From Gammaproteobacteria bacterium (GTDB taxonomy: Bacteria > Pseudomonadota > Gammaproteobacteria > SG8-11), in the NCBI GenBank assembly GCA_024641505.1, contig JAHECY010000037.1, positions 1 through 35,544 on the forward strand: 35,544 bases of DNA, written 5' to 3'. Both the position numbers and the translations under genes were made by a program. The notes beneath the pieces are model-generated. The model was not told the origin of the DNA and made no database searches. It saw only the letters and a program-made list of their open reading frames with translations. Every line of letters starts with the position of its first letter. The stretch's first letter is position 1. This document shows positions 12,439 through 20,675 of this stretch, piece after piece.

Positions 12439-13623
12439 AGGAGTGGTGGTCTGCTGACCTAAACAATAACTTTCGCAAAACTGTATTAAGTGTTCGATGA
12501 TAATTGCAAGGAAGTATGTTTGAAACGTAAAGTCCCGATTTAGTATTCGACTTTAACGGGCCTATGTTGAAAAAATATTTTTCAATTTCTGCAGTTTTAG
12601 TAAAAATGAGTTTTCGACATTAACTAGGTTGGGATACTTGTTATTGTGAATAAGTAAAGTCGAATACAAACCAGTTTTCTTTGATTGACCTGTCTGTTCC
12701 GCCAACGTCTCCGGCTGGGACATCCCCCGCCGGTGATCTCGTCCCGCTGTGTCGATGAGGTACACGCCAGCACCTTCCGCCCCGCCCATGACTGGGTGAT
12801 TCTAAAGTGGCTATGCCGCTACCTTGTGCGCACGGGCATTTTTTCTGGCCACCATATTAGCAAACAGACCTGTAGTACCTGACCGGCGGCGCGAGTTGTT
12901 TGCTGTCGGTTAACCGAAAACGAAGCCAGTGTAAAAGTGACGATGTCAGGGAGAGCAGGTTGGCGCTAGAGTTTCTGACGATGTTTTGTGGTGTGAGTGT
13001 CGATTTAGCGGAGATGAGGTTGCATCTTGTGGTTGTGATCGGGCAACCGGGTGGGACCCGTTGGGGCTGATTGTTGAATACTTGCGAGTAGGGTTGGAAA
13101 GGTGGGTAACTACTTATATTAAAGCAGACCGGTCGAGATACCCAAATAACCAACTAATTTACTCTAAATAGCGCTCGGGTTAGTCGTGGCAGGCGTGCGC
13201 CATGTCTAAAGGTCAGAATAGGGCCATATCAGGAAAAATCAGGCGAATTTTTGGTGATTCCAGTGCCGTCGGGTTCAATTCGGGATTTTAACAACGCTAT
13301 CGGGTCGATTGTCAATGGTAAAGCTTCGATTGATTTGAGTTAAAAGAGCATTTAATCTATGCCTTCAAATCTCGCATTCGAGGCTTCCGGTGCGCCACAT
13401 TTTTTTCGGCGCTCATGAGGCGCGATGATCGAAGGTTGTCTGACTAAACTAATGGTTGTAGACCCAGGCATACCAGAGCGGTGTGGCGTTCATGTTTTGT
13501 GCACAGCAGTCGCTGCGTGTGACGTTCCGCCCGAGGTCGAGGGTTGTGGACTCCATGTTTGGTCCAATCATTCGTCTTCATCGGTGGAGCCAGGCCAAAG
13601 AACTTTTCATTTGTAGGCGCGTA
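12439..13623. other. Gene-poor intergenic region after glmS
   Basis: About 1.2 kb in which I find no convincing gene. Open frames here are short, have no ribosome binding sites and no recognisable protein sequence. The first 230 nt are AT-rich and hold an AT hairpin (TTGAAAAA / TTTTTCAA, 12567-12585) and the inverted-repeat element described separately. From about 12690 to 12900 the base composition rises sharply in GC, which suggests a degraded insert or gene remnant. The rest shows no structure I can name. Confidence 0.5.
12543..12667. repeat. 125-bp segment bounded by 13-bp perfect inverted repeats (possible miniature element)
   Basis: GTATTCGACTTTA (12543-12555) and its exact reverse complement TAAAGTCGAATAC (12655-12667) bound an AT-rich 125-bp segment without coding capacity. 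A third copy of the core, TAAAGTC, lies at 12528-12534, so a smaller hairpin (12528-12555) can also form. I see no target-site duplication. It may be a miniature transposon-like element, or a regulatory or terminator structure behind glmS. Confidence 0.5.
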
Positions 13624-13857
13624 ATGAAATATAACGCAAAGACTAAGACGCTGGATTTTTCATCTGACGAAAGTGTTTTCAAATTTCACGACCAATTGAC
13701 CGAGCTCATGCGCTTGGCCATGAGCAACGTTGGGAGCGACGAAACCAGCGATGACGAGGCTTTAGGGCTTACCCGTGAGTTTTTTGAACGCTATTCCGCT
13801 TTGTCAGATATGCTAAGCTGCTTGCGAGCACACCTTCCGAGAGGCGAGATCAGGTAA
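13624..13857 (+). CDS. Small hypothetical protein
   Basis: This frame encodes 77 residues beginning MKYNAKTKTLDFSSDES. It is acidic and helical, with one Cys and a polar, non-membrane composition (HDQLTELMRLAMSNVGSDETSDDEALGLTREFFERYSALSDML). I do not recognise it. The frame is open further upstream to 13483, but that extension has a Cys/Arg-rich, non-protein-like composition and I reject it. The ribosome binding site before ATG 13624 is weak (GTAGGCG). It lies 62 nt before the small Tat-like gene and may or may not belong with it. Confidence 0.45.
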   Translation: MKYNAKTKTLDFSSDESVFKFHDQLTELMRLAMSNVGSDETSDDEALGLTREFFERYSALSDMLSCLRAHLPRGEIR

Positions 13858-13919
13858 CACGCCTGGTACTTCTCGGGCGGGTCATACTACTTTAAAAAAA
13901 TGGGAAACTAGGAGCATTC

Positions 13920-14180
13920 ATGATTAAGGCAGACAAGTCTAAACGAACCTTTTTCAAGAAGGTGGCGGCGGTAGTAGGTTTCGTTGCGGCGGCGGACTAT
14001 CTGGGCAATCTGATGTCCGTGCGCGGCAATCCGATTCAACAGGCCAATGATAATAGTGAGTATGATGTAAATAAGCAGAAGAAGGTGTTGCTGCAGAAAC
14101 AACTGGTATCCATGACTGACAACGATAAAAAACAGATGCTTGATGAACTCCTTGATATCCACAACAAGAATCACGCATAG
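13920..14180 (+). CDS. Small Tat-like protein in front of the FeS/NrfD/cytochrome cluster
   Basis: The 86-residue protein starts with a twin-arginine-like signal with Lys in the first position (SKRTFFKK, residues 7-14) followed by a hydrophobic stretch (AAVVGFVAAADYLG). The mature part is about 50 charged residues and contains no Cys or heme motif. Its C-terminal QLVSMTDNDKKQMLDELLD resembles residues 63-81 of the next protein (HFVLMSEEDKKEAINRLE), so the two share signal plus motif but only the second has the ferredoxin domain. A TAGGAG site lies 5 nt before the ATG. Function unknown; it could be a small subunit or an export or assembly partner of the complex. Confidence 0.75.
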   Translation: MIKADKSKRTFFKKVAAVVGFVAAADYLGNLMSVRGNPIQQANDNSEYDVNKQKKVLLQKQLVSMTDNDKKQMLDELLDIHNKNHA

Positions 14181-14215
14181 TTTTCCTTACCCAGCATTCG
14201 CAATTGGAGACGTTG

Positions 14216-15283
14216 ATGTCAGACGATAGAGCCGAGACCAACAATAAAAAGGACGACGTAACAACAAGTCGTCGCGATTTCCTGAAGAATATCGGTATTG
14301 CAGGCGCATCGACGCTGATGGCAGGCAGTGCTTCGGCAGGAGTACCCGCAGACTCCCCTGATCCCGATGCCGAGTCAACGGCCGCGGAATGGCTGCAAGG
14401 ACATTTTGTGCTCATGTCCGAAGAGGACAAGAAGGAAGCGATCAACCGTCTGGAAAAAAGATATACCGCTAAATATGACAAGAAGACGACCGTCGCTAAC
14501 ACGCCTCCTTTGGAAGGCGTATTGTTCGGTTATGCCCTCAATATTGGTAAATGCATCGGTTGCAGGCGTTGTGTACATGCATGTGTGCAGGAGAATAATC
14601 AGTCCCGTACCAACCCCGTCATTCACTGGATTCAGGTAATGAAGATTCCTAAAGGGAATTTCGCATTTACCGCCGACAAATTGAACGATGGTTATCCGAA
14701 ATCCAGCGCGTTTGGCGATTACGGCGTACAGGTTGGCGGAAATGCTTACGCCCCCGTCGGCGGGCTTGCTACTGAGCATGCGCAGAGTTATTACTCGGCA
14801 GATGAGATGGTGCCTGATAAGGATTATTTCTATGTTCCCGTCCAGTGCCAGCAGTGTGAAAAGCCGCCTTGTGTCAAGGCCTGCCCCGTAAGAGCAACCT
14901 TCCGTGATCCTAATGGCGTGGTTGTGATCGATTACAACTGGTGTATTGGCTGCCGCATGTGTCAACTCGCATGCCCTTATCAGGCACGGCGCTTTAATTG
15001 GGGCGAGCCTAATCTTCCTCCCGAGGAGATGAATCCAAAAACCCACTATTTCGGAAACAGGCCACGGATGAGAGGGGTCATGGAAAAATGCACATTCTGT
15101 GTGCAAAGGACAAGGGAGGGCAGGAATCCCGCCTGTTTGGAGGCTTGTCCCGTGGGCGCCAGAAAATTCGGCAATCTCCTCGATCCTGAGAGTGATGTCA
15201 GAAAAATTCTGGCCACGAAGAAGGTTTTCAGGTTCAAGGAAGAGATGAGCACCTATCCGAAATTCTTTTACTATATTGGCTGA
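14216..15283 (+). CDS. Tat-exported ferredoxin-like subunit with four [4Fe-4S] motifs (DsrO/HmcB/NrfC type)
   Basis: The 355-residue protein has a Tat signal SRRDFLK (18-24) and so should face the periplasm. Four Cys quartets are complete: C113/116/119/123, C211/214/219/223, C243/246/249/253 and C292/295/307/311, giving four predicted [4Fe-4S] clusters. Such subunits relay electrons between a membrane NrfD-type quinone protein and a periplasmic partner; here the partner should be the tetraheme cytochrome two genes downstream. Residues 63-81 carry a motif shared with the preceding small protein. I chose ATG 14216 (GGAGA 5 nt upstream) over TTG 14204. Distance to the next start is 9 nt, so this is an operon. 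Confidence 0.88.
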   Translation: MSDDRAETNNKKDDVTTSRRDFLKNIGIAGASTLMAGSASAGVPADSPDPDAESTAAEWLQGHFVLMSEEDKKEAINRLEKRYTAKYDKKTTVANTPPLEGVLFGYALNIGKCIGCRRCVHACVQENNQSRTNPVIHWIQVMKIPKGNFAFTADKLNDGYPKSSAFGDYGVQVGGNAYAPVGGLATEHAQSYYSADEMVPDKDYFYVPVQCQQCEKPPCVKACPVRATFRDPNGVVVIDYNWCIGCRMCQLACPYQARRFNWGEPNLPPEEMNPKTHYFGNRPRMRGVMEKCTFCVQRTREGRNPACLEACPVGARKFGNLLDPESDVRKILATKKVFRFKEEMSTYPKFFYYIG

Positions 15284-15292
15284 GTTCACAAC

Positions 15293-16528
15293 ATGAAAAA
15301 AATACTGTCTTTTGTGGCCGACTTTGGTTCATATGCCATAAATGGAGGGACAAAGTACAAGGCATGGCTTATTTTCCTCCTGTTCATCATCGTGACAGGC
15401 TTTTACACGGCATACATACAGTTATCCGAAGGCCTGATCGTGGTCGGCGCATCGGACCAGGTGCCGATGGAATTGTTTTTTGCAAACTTCATTTTCACGG
15501 CGCACGTCGCGGCGGCTGCAATATTGGTGGTGGCGCCCGGCTACTTCTATCATCGCAAGGATATGAAGGAGCTTGCGGTGATCGGCGAAATCATCGCCAT
15601 GGTTTTTGTGGCCACGGGCATAACTTTTATCCTGTTTCACATGGGCAGACCGGACCGGTTGTGGCATATGGTGCCATTTCTGGGTTATTTGAACTTCCCC
15701 AATTCAATGCTGGTATACGATACGATCGTTTTGAACGTGTATCTGTACCTCAACCTTATCGGCATTTCCTATATTCTATACAAGAAATATGTCGGCGAGT
15801 TTGATACCAAAGCGTTGGCCAGGTGGTTCACGCCGGTTATCTATCTGGCCATCATATGGGGACCGCTCATTCACATCTGCACGGCGTTCGTGCTTAGCAG
15901 CAATGCAAGGATGGGCGCGTGGTCAACGGCGGTCATGCCTTTCGGGTTTCTGGCAATGGCGGGTGCCTCGGGTCCTTCATTGGTGATATTGCTATTCCTG
16001 CTCATCAGAAAGTACAGCAAGCTTCATATCAACGATTCTGTTATCGATTTGATGTCGACGATCATCGGATGGAGTCTTGGCATCATCATGCTGGTGTTCG
16101 CCGCCGAGTATTTTACGGCGCTGTACTCGAATACCGAGCACGCCGCCCCGCTGAATTACAGCATGTTCGGACATAATGGGCTCAACATGTACGTACCTTG
16201 GTTCTGGGGAACGGTGGTAACAATTGTCGTCAGTTTTGTTGCGATCCTCAACCCGAAGATCAGGAAGAGCTATGATCGCTGGCTGCCAATTCTGTGCGTT
16301 GTAATTTTCTTGGCGATTTTGATGGAAAAACCAATGATGCTTGTGTTTCCCGCTTTCAGCCCCTCGCCTCTCGGAGAATACACCGAATACCATCCCACAT
16401 TTATTGAGCTATACAATGTGGTGTTGACTTGGGCTGTCGGATTCTTGTCGTTGACCCTATTGGTAAAGGGTGCGGTCGGCATATTGACCGGCGAAGTGAA
16501 GTACAGCAAACCGGTAGATGCCGCCTAG
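15293..16528 (+). CDS. NrfD/PsrC-type polytopic membrane protein (quinone-interacting subunit)
   Basis: The 411-residue protein has about ten predicted membrane helices and matches the NrfD/PsrC/DsrP/HmcC type of subunit, which has no cofactor and exchanges electrons with the quinone pool for an attached FeS protein. The segments HMGRPDRLWHMVPFLGYLNFPNSMLVYDT (about 119-147, the family RP..W region) and the N-terminal GTKYKAWL are typical. It lies directly between the ferredoxin and cytochrome genes, which is strong support for a membrane complex. Direction (quinol oxidation or quinone reduction) cannot be read from the sequence. Confidence 0.88.
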   Translation: MKKILSFVADFGSYAINGGTKYKAWLIFLLFIIVTGFYTAYIQLSEGLIVVGASDQVPMELFFANFIFTAHVAAAAILVVAPGYFYHRKDMKELAVIGEIIAMVFVATGITFILFHMGRPDRLWHMVPFLGYLNFPNSMLVYDTIVLNVYLYLNLIGISYILYKKYVGEFDTKALARWFTPVIYLAIIWGPLIHICTAFVLSSNARMGAWSTAVMPFGFLAMAGASGPSLVILLFLLIRKYSKLHINDSVIDLMSTIIGWSLGIIMLVFAAEYFTALYSNTEHAAPLNYSMFGHNGLNMYVPWFWGTVVTIVVSFVAILNPKIRKSYDRWLPILCVVIFLAILMEKPMMLVFPAFSPSPLGEYTEYHPTFIELYNVVLTWAVGFLSLTLLVKGAVGILTGEVKYSKPVDAA

Positions 16529-16606
16529 ACCGGTCTATGAACTCAAGATTCTTTTGCGTGACGTAGTGCAAGCGGTCACGTCTGGCTTATGCCGGACAGG
16601 TAGCTT

Positions 16607-17494
16607 GTGAACAGATTAAGAAGGACATTCATTAAGATGAAACCGCAGATCGCACCCACGACAGTAATAATTGTTCTTGCCCTGTTCGCTGTTGTTGCTG
16701 GTGGCCTGGCGCTGGTGGGTGGCTTGGATACCCAGAAGGCCAAATCTACCGCAGTGGAGGAACAGGCTAAAGCAACAGACGCGCAGCCAGTGACCGACTG
16801 TTTTGAAAGCAGGGTAGCTTACACGGCCGTCACCAGGACCGAGAACATCGTTCCCCAGTATGGCTATCCAAATATAAAATGCTCACCTAAGACCAGCGGT
16901 GTTTTGTGGTATGGAGATCCATTTGACGGAACGATACCCATGGGCGAAATGCCGGAAGTGACTGATGCCACGCGCGGCGATTTCGTCAATGCCGTTGTCA
17001 AACCGCGAGAACCACGTTTGACCTACTTCAACATGGGGCCTGACGGCTGTGCAACTTGTCACAACGGCACAATGGTGGTCTTTCCAAAGGATAAGAAACC
17101 AAGGTTGATCACGATGCATCAAGACATCGTCGCGAATTCCCTTCAGTTGCAACATGGCCGCGGGGCAATATGGTGTCTCGATTGTCATAGCGCCACAAAC
17201 CGTAACAAGCTGGTCGACCGACAGGGAAGAGAGTTCAGCTTCAATCAGCCCCAAAGACTATGCGGCTCCTGTCATGGCGAGGTTTATATTGATTGGCGAG
17301 AAGGCATACACGGAAAAAGAATAGGCGCTTGGGCTACCGGCGGTAAAAAGAGATGGTGGGTATGCACTGAATGCCACAATCCACATACCGTTCAAACCAA
17401 TAGATTTAATCCAATCAATGCTGAATTGCCGCCGCCTCCGCCAAAGGGCATGAAGAACGCCGATCACGAACGTGTCGGGCAAAACGAACATTAA
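16607..17494 (+). CDS. Membrane-anchored tetraheme cytochrome c
   Basis: From GTG 16607 the protein has 295 residues (an ATG at 16637 gives 285). One N-terminal hydrophobic segment (about 18-40) is likely an uncleaved anchor, leaving the rest in the periplasm. Four CxxCH heme motifs are present: CATCH 148-152, CLDCH 190-194, CGSCH 219-223 and CTECH 253-257. Histidines such as H171, H183, H235 and H260 are candidate distal ligands. A poly-proline stretch (PPPPP) lies near the C-terminus. It is the likely periplasmic electron partner of the FeS/NrfD proteins. I cannot assign it to a named system such as DsrJ (three hemes) or HmcA (sixteen hemes). Confidence 0.9.
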   Translation: MNRLRRTFIKMKPQIAPTTVIIVLALFAVVAGGLALVGGLDTQKAKSTAVEEQAKATDAQPVTDCFESRVAYTAVTRTENIVPQYGYPNIKCSPKTSGVLWYGDPFDGTIPMGEMPEVTDATRGDFVNAVVKPREPRLTYFNMGPDGCATCHNGTMVVFPKDKKPRLITMHQDIVANSLQLQHGRGAIWCLDCHSATNRNKLVDRQGREFSFNQPQRLCGSCHGEVYIDWREGIHGKRIGAWATGGKKRWWVCTECHNPHTVQTNRFNPINAELPPPPPKGMKNADHERVGQNEH

Positions 17495-18140
17495 TCCCGG
17501 ATTATCCGCCAGCCAGATTACGCCGGTGGCGATAACGGACGGGTGCCCGGTGTTGGCGCTCTCAGGCATTGAGGGCCAAGCGCTATAGGTTATTTACAGT
17601 GGCTGTAGCAACCGGGCGCGCCATCCTTTTCCAGCTTGCGCTAAATCGTGGGATTTCCGTGTATCAGTGCTCAACTGACCGTCTTCCTGACTGGTGTGTG
17701 CAAGGCTAATGCAAAAAGTATTTCTGAGGCAAGAAATCAGGCATTTCCGGGGTCATCACTGCGGAAGTTGCCGTCTTCAATCGGTCCGGGCAGTAGCTTC
17801 CTGTTTAAGTCACCTGCCATGTAGGGTGCTATCGGGGTATCTATCAGTGATATTGATGCAGATATAAAGGCAGCTTAATGTTGTAGTAACATCCCCTCTG
17901 TGAGTTGACGCATGAAACATTTCGAGCGCGACGATTCCGCCCATAAAACTGTATCTGGCGGGCTTGGCTAAAGATCAATATTTGTGATTTTTTTCGCCTG
18001 AACTTTTGGATAATTGCGGGTATTATTGGCGTGCTTTTTCGGCCATGAAAAGGCTTCCGGAAGAGGGGGCTGATGGTGCCCGAACAATAACGGAAGGTGT
18101 GATTGTTTTCATTAACACGAAATTAAATTGGGAGTCAGTA
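17495..18140. other. Intergenic region between the cytochrome and DsrE-family genes
   Basis: About 650 nt without a supported gene. A weak imperfect stem (TTATCCGCC ... GGCGATAA, within 17508-17541) follows the cytochrome stop but has no T-run. AT-rich stretches at 17980-18030 and 18095-18130 could hold the promoter of the DsrE-family gene, but no clear -35/-10 pair stands out. The open frame upstream of 18141 in the DsrE frame has no signal-like sequence and is not likely translated. Confidence 0.4.
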
Positions 18141-18767
18141 ATGAAATTGGAGTCAATCAAGAATAAAAAACACAATTTGTTAAATGCCGCATTGCTTGCG
18201 GGCGCCTTCCTCGGCGCAAGCTCTGCATTTGCCGACGGGGATGATGCCCGTGTTACCGGTTACATGGCAAGCTGCGACACCTTGCCACTGGTGAATACCT
18301 TGATCGGTGGTCCGGTCAACACCAGCGTCTGCGTTGACGCGCCGGTAGCATTGAAAAAAGTCAAGACAGTGTTCAATCTGGATGCGCAGGTAGTGGATGG
18401 CGCCGGTAATCCCGTGGGTCTGCGACACATGTGGATGCTCGGCACGGCCCTAAAGGCCCGTATTGACGCCGGCCTGCTGGATCCGGAAGCGGTTTCCATT
18501 ATCGGCATCTTTCATGGCACCGCGATATCATGGGCACAGAACTCCAATGATCCGAAGGTGAAAGGTTTTATCGAAAAAATATTCGCTCTGAAAAAGCAGG
18601 GTGTGAATCTTAATCTGGAAGTCTGCGGTGTAACAATGTTGGGCAAAGGTTTGAGTAATGCCGATCTTTACGCCAGCGACAATGGCGTCATTCATGTGAA
18701 TCAAGGCGCGATCGGCCGTTTGATTGATCTGGAGCAACACGGATACGCTTATATCCAGGAAGAATAA
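18141..18767 (+). CDS. Secreted DsrE-family protein
   Basis: The 208-residue protein begins with a Sec signal peptide (cleavage probably after SSAFA, residue 31). The mature domain matches DsrE/F-like folds: KVKTVFNLD (73-81), IIGIFHGTAI (120-129), GVNLNLEVCGVTMLGKG (154-170) with conserved Cys162, and a C-terminal GAIGRLIDLEQHGYAYI. Cytoplasmic DsrE/TusD proteins carry persulfide sulfur; secreted relatives are common in sulfur bacteria but their role is poorly known. Two extra Cys (C45, C64) follow the signal peptide. ATG 18141 is chosen because TTGGGAG lies 6-7 nt upstream and it gives the signal peptide; the open frame extends back to 18006. Transcribed alone, with a terminator behind. Confidence 0.87.
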   Translation: MKLESIKNKKHNLLNAALLAGAFLGASSAFADGDDARVTGYMASCDTLPLVNTLIGGPVNTSVCVDAPVALKKVKTVFNLDAQVVDGAGNPVGLRHMWMLGTALKARIDAGLLDPEAVSIIGIFHGTAISWAQNSNDPKVKGFIEKIFALKKQGVNLNLEVCGVTMLGKGLSNADLYASDNGVIHVNQGAIGRLIDLEQHGYAYIQEE

Positions 18768-18825
18768 TCGATTTCAATATATTAGTATCAAGTCTGCCTT
18801 GATTGGCGGTGATATTGATAATGAT

Positions 18826-18854
18826 GGGTCGCAGATAATGCGGCCCTTTTTTTT
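18826..18854 (+). terminator. Rho-independent terminator after the DsrE-family gene
   Basis: An 8-bp stem GGGTCGCA / TGCGGCCC (one G-T pair), loop GATAA, then eight T. It lies 59 nt after the stop codon. Confidence 0.85.
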
Positions 18855-19002
18855 CGGGGGACGATCGGCAAATGTTGTCGGTATAAGCACCTTAAATCCG
18901 TTCGTGACCGGGACGGACCAGGAAAGCTGCGGTGGTCACGCGCCATAATGTGTATGACAATAGAGCAAGACTTAAAATTCTAAAGGCCACGCAAAGTCTC
19001 TG

Positions 19003-19545
19003 TTGGTGTCGCGATTTCTGATCTATGGGTGGTTACGGGTCGCTTGGCGATGGGCTGGTGCACTCGATCGCTTGGATGGTGTGTTGAGAAAAATAATGCC
19101 GGTCGAGATGAGAGTGTTGAAAGCGATGCCAGGCCACAGTATTACCCAAATTATTGCCACCGCCCAAGGATTGGAGATATTGGATTGTCTGAGTGACCAT
19201 GGCAAAACACTTGATTCGCTAGCTGTTGAATTGGCGCTGGATAACGCCTCGTTATTTCGGCTAATGCGCGGGCTGATATATATCGGGATTGTTGAGAAAA
19301 ACGCCGAAGCCTATTATTTGACGAAGGCTGGCATAAAACTCTCCAAACAGGGGGTCACAGTCAGTCTCTGATTGTGACTGCATATTGGATGGACGCTTTC
19401 CGCCGGTTACCGGAAAGTATCAGAACGGGTAGAAGGTCGCTGCCGCCCGGGTATGGGGATGACTATTTTTCTTTTAAAAAAGCGGATGAAAAAGCGGCGA
19501 TGTTATTCGATTCCAGTATGGAGGACAAGAGGGGGCAGGCCGTTG
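19003..19545 (+). pseudogene. Broken O-methyltransferase (N-terminal dimerisation domain only)
   Basis: Two frames together resemble the N-terminal winged-helix dimerisation domain of acetylserotonin/hydroxyindole-type O-methyltransferases: TAQGLEILDCLSDHGKTLDSLAVEL ... LFRLMRGLIYIGIVEK ... YYLTKAGIKLSKQG in the first frame (to 19371), then HSQSLIVTAYWMDAFRRLPESIRTG ... DEKAAMLFDSSM in another (from about 19353). The shift falls at a run of five G (19350-19354); one more G would restore a single frame. The SAM-binding catalytic domain, about 200 residues, is absent: similarity ends near 19530, where an inverted repeat begins. So even with the frame repaired it would not be a working methyltransferase. 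Confidence 0.75.
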
Positions 19546-19589
19546 AGAACTGCAATACTGGTGTAATATCACGTCTCAAGACCTGCCCC
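19532..19589. repeat. Imperfect inverted repeat at the broken end of the methyltransferase
   Basis: GGGGCAGG begins the left arm (19532) and CCTGCCCC ends the right arm (19582-19589). The arms stay similar inward (left GTTGAGAACTG, right as reverse complement CTTGAGACGTG), giving a hairpin of about 58 nt. It coincides with the end of methyltransferase similarity. It may be the remains of a mobile element end (for example an IS200/IS605-type or REP-like hairpin) or a deletion scar. Confidence 0.55.
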
Positions 19590-19607
19590 GACCCTACGAT
19601 AGGGAAC

Positions 19608-20675
19608 CTATAGCGTATATTTACGGATTTCGAATTGTGCTATGTGTTCTTTGGTTTCCGGATTGAACAATATATGCAGCATGGCATGCAACGCGTAAAG
19701 TTGACCCCCGCGCAGTACACCGGTGGTTGGAAATACCGGCCCGGTATCGGCGGTGCCGGCAACGGTGGCGGATACCCAGTTGTCCGCGGTGGTGAGCTTG
19801 AACACCTTGTTGGTTTCCAGATTTGCGATGACCAATAATTGACCGTCTGGAGTCAGCACCAGGCCATCGGCGCCCGCCATGCTTTGCGTGACGTTGACTT
19901 GGGTGAATTTCTCTGGATCAGTCAGCGGTACTTTAAACAGCACGCCCTCATTGTATTTGGCAACGATCAGGTTGTCGCCGCTCACGACAATCCCGTTCAA
20001 ATTGAATCCTTCGCCTTTGAAGCGGTCATTTTTCAGAAAAATGGATGCGTTGTTCTGGGCGTCCACCTTGTAGATAATCGGTGAGAAGCTGTCGGTTACG
20101 TAAGCATTGCCGGCGGCATCCACAGCGATGTCATTGCAAAAATGTCCGCCTTCGCCGAGCTTGCCGAGATCAAGATAAGTGACTAATGTGCCGGTGGATA
20201 GTTGAAATATCGCCAGTCCCGCCAATTTTCCCTGATTTTCGGGCTTGGTATGGATGCTGGCGCCAGGGTCGGAATTGCACACCAGCACGCGATCACGTGC
20301 TGCGTCGATGCGGATGCCGATGGCCGATACCATATTGGGATCTTGAAACACGACATTATAGCTGCCGTCATCCTTCACCTCACCGACGATACCCTCATGC
20401 AGGGAGGTTACTAAGAATCTGTTGTTCTTGGCATCGTAATCCACGCCTTCGGGATACAGCGCCGCTTTATTGAAACTGATGACGTCAGGGGCCATGGCAG
20501 TGTCGTGCGCCATGGTTCCTTGTGCCTGGGAAGTGTCCATGGTTGCGGCATGCTCCTTTGACATGCCCGCTTTATCCGGCGCGGATGCGTCCTTGGATTT
20601 GTCGCAACCCGTCGCCATGGTTGCCGTTACGGCAAATAGTAGAAAAAAAACACTGTGTTTATAGAGTCTGGTCAC
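19608..20675 (-). CDS. Lipoprotein with SMP-30/gluconolactonase-like beta-propeller
   Basis: The 355-residue protein starts at GTG (AGGAG 8 nt upstream) and has a lipoprotein signal with lipobox MATGC (Cys24). A low-complexity Ala/Met/Asp/Lys linker (about 25-65) leads to a propeller domain with SGL-type blades: YPEGVDYDAKNNRFLVTS, GHFCNDIAVDAAGNAYVTDS, NGIVVSGDNLIVAKYNEGVLFKV, GADGLVLTPDGQLLVIANLETNKV. Family members include lactonases and binding proteins; the substrate is unknown. It would sit in the periplasm, tethered to a membrane. It converges on the methyltransferase remnant, and its stop is 6 nt before the end of that open frame. Confidence 0.82.
   Translation of the reverse strand: MTRLYKHSVFFLLFAVTATMATGCDKSKDASAPDKAGMSKEHAATMDTSQAQGTMAHDTAMAPDVISFNKAALYPEGVDYDAKNNRFLVTSLHEGIVGEVKDDGSYNVVFQDPNMVSAIGIRIDAARDRVLVCNSDPGASIHTKPENQGKLAGLAIFQLSTGTLVTYLDLGKLGEGGHFCNDIAVDAAGNAYVTDSFSPIIYKVDAQNNASIFLKNDRFKGEGFNLNGIVVSGDNLIVAKYNEGVLFKVPLTDPEKFTQVNVTQSMAGADGLVLTPDGQLLVIANLETNKVFKLTTADNWVSATVAGTADTGPVFPTTGVLRGGQLYALHAMLHILFNPETKEHIAQFEIRKYTL

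Noticed and set aside
12685-13171. Short open frames in the region after glmS
   Set aside because: No ribosome binding sites, unnatural composition and no recognisable motif; better read as decayed or non-coding sequence.
13270-13297. GGTTCAATTC, similar to a tRNA T-loop
   Set aside because: The flanking bases do not pair as a T stem, and no acceptor, D or anticodon arm is found around it.
12439-13623. Tn7-like insertion at the glmS attachment site
   Set aside because: No tns genes and no Tn7-type end repeats are visible; only the location fits.
14216-17494. Naming the cluster dsrOPJ
   Set aside because: The ferredoxin and NrfD proteins are of that general type, but the cytochrome has four standard hemes rather than three and no dsrAB, dsrC, dsrK or dsrM is present.
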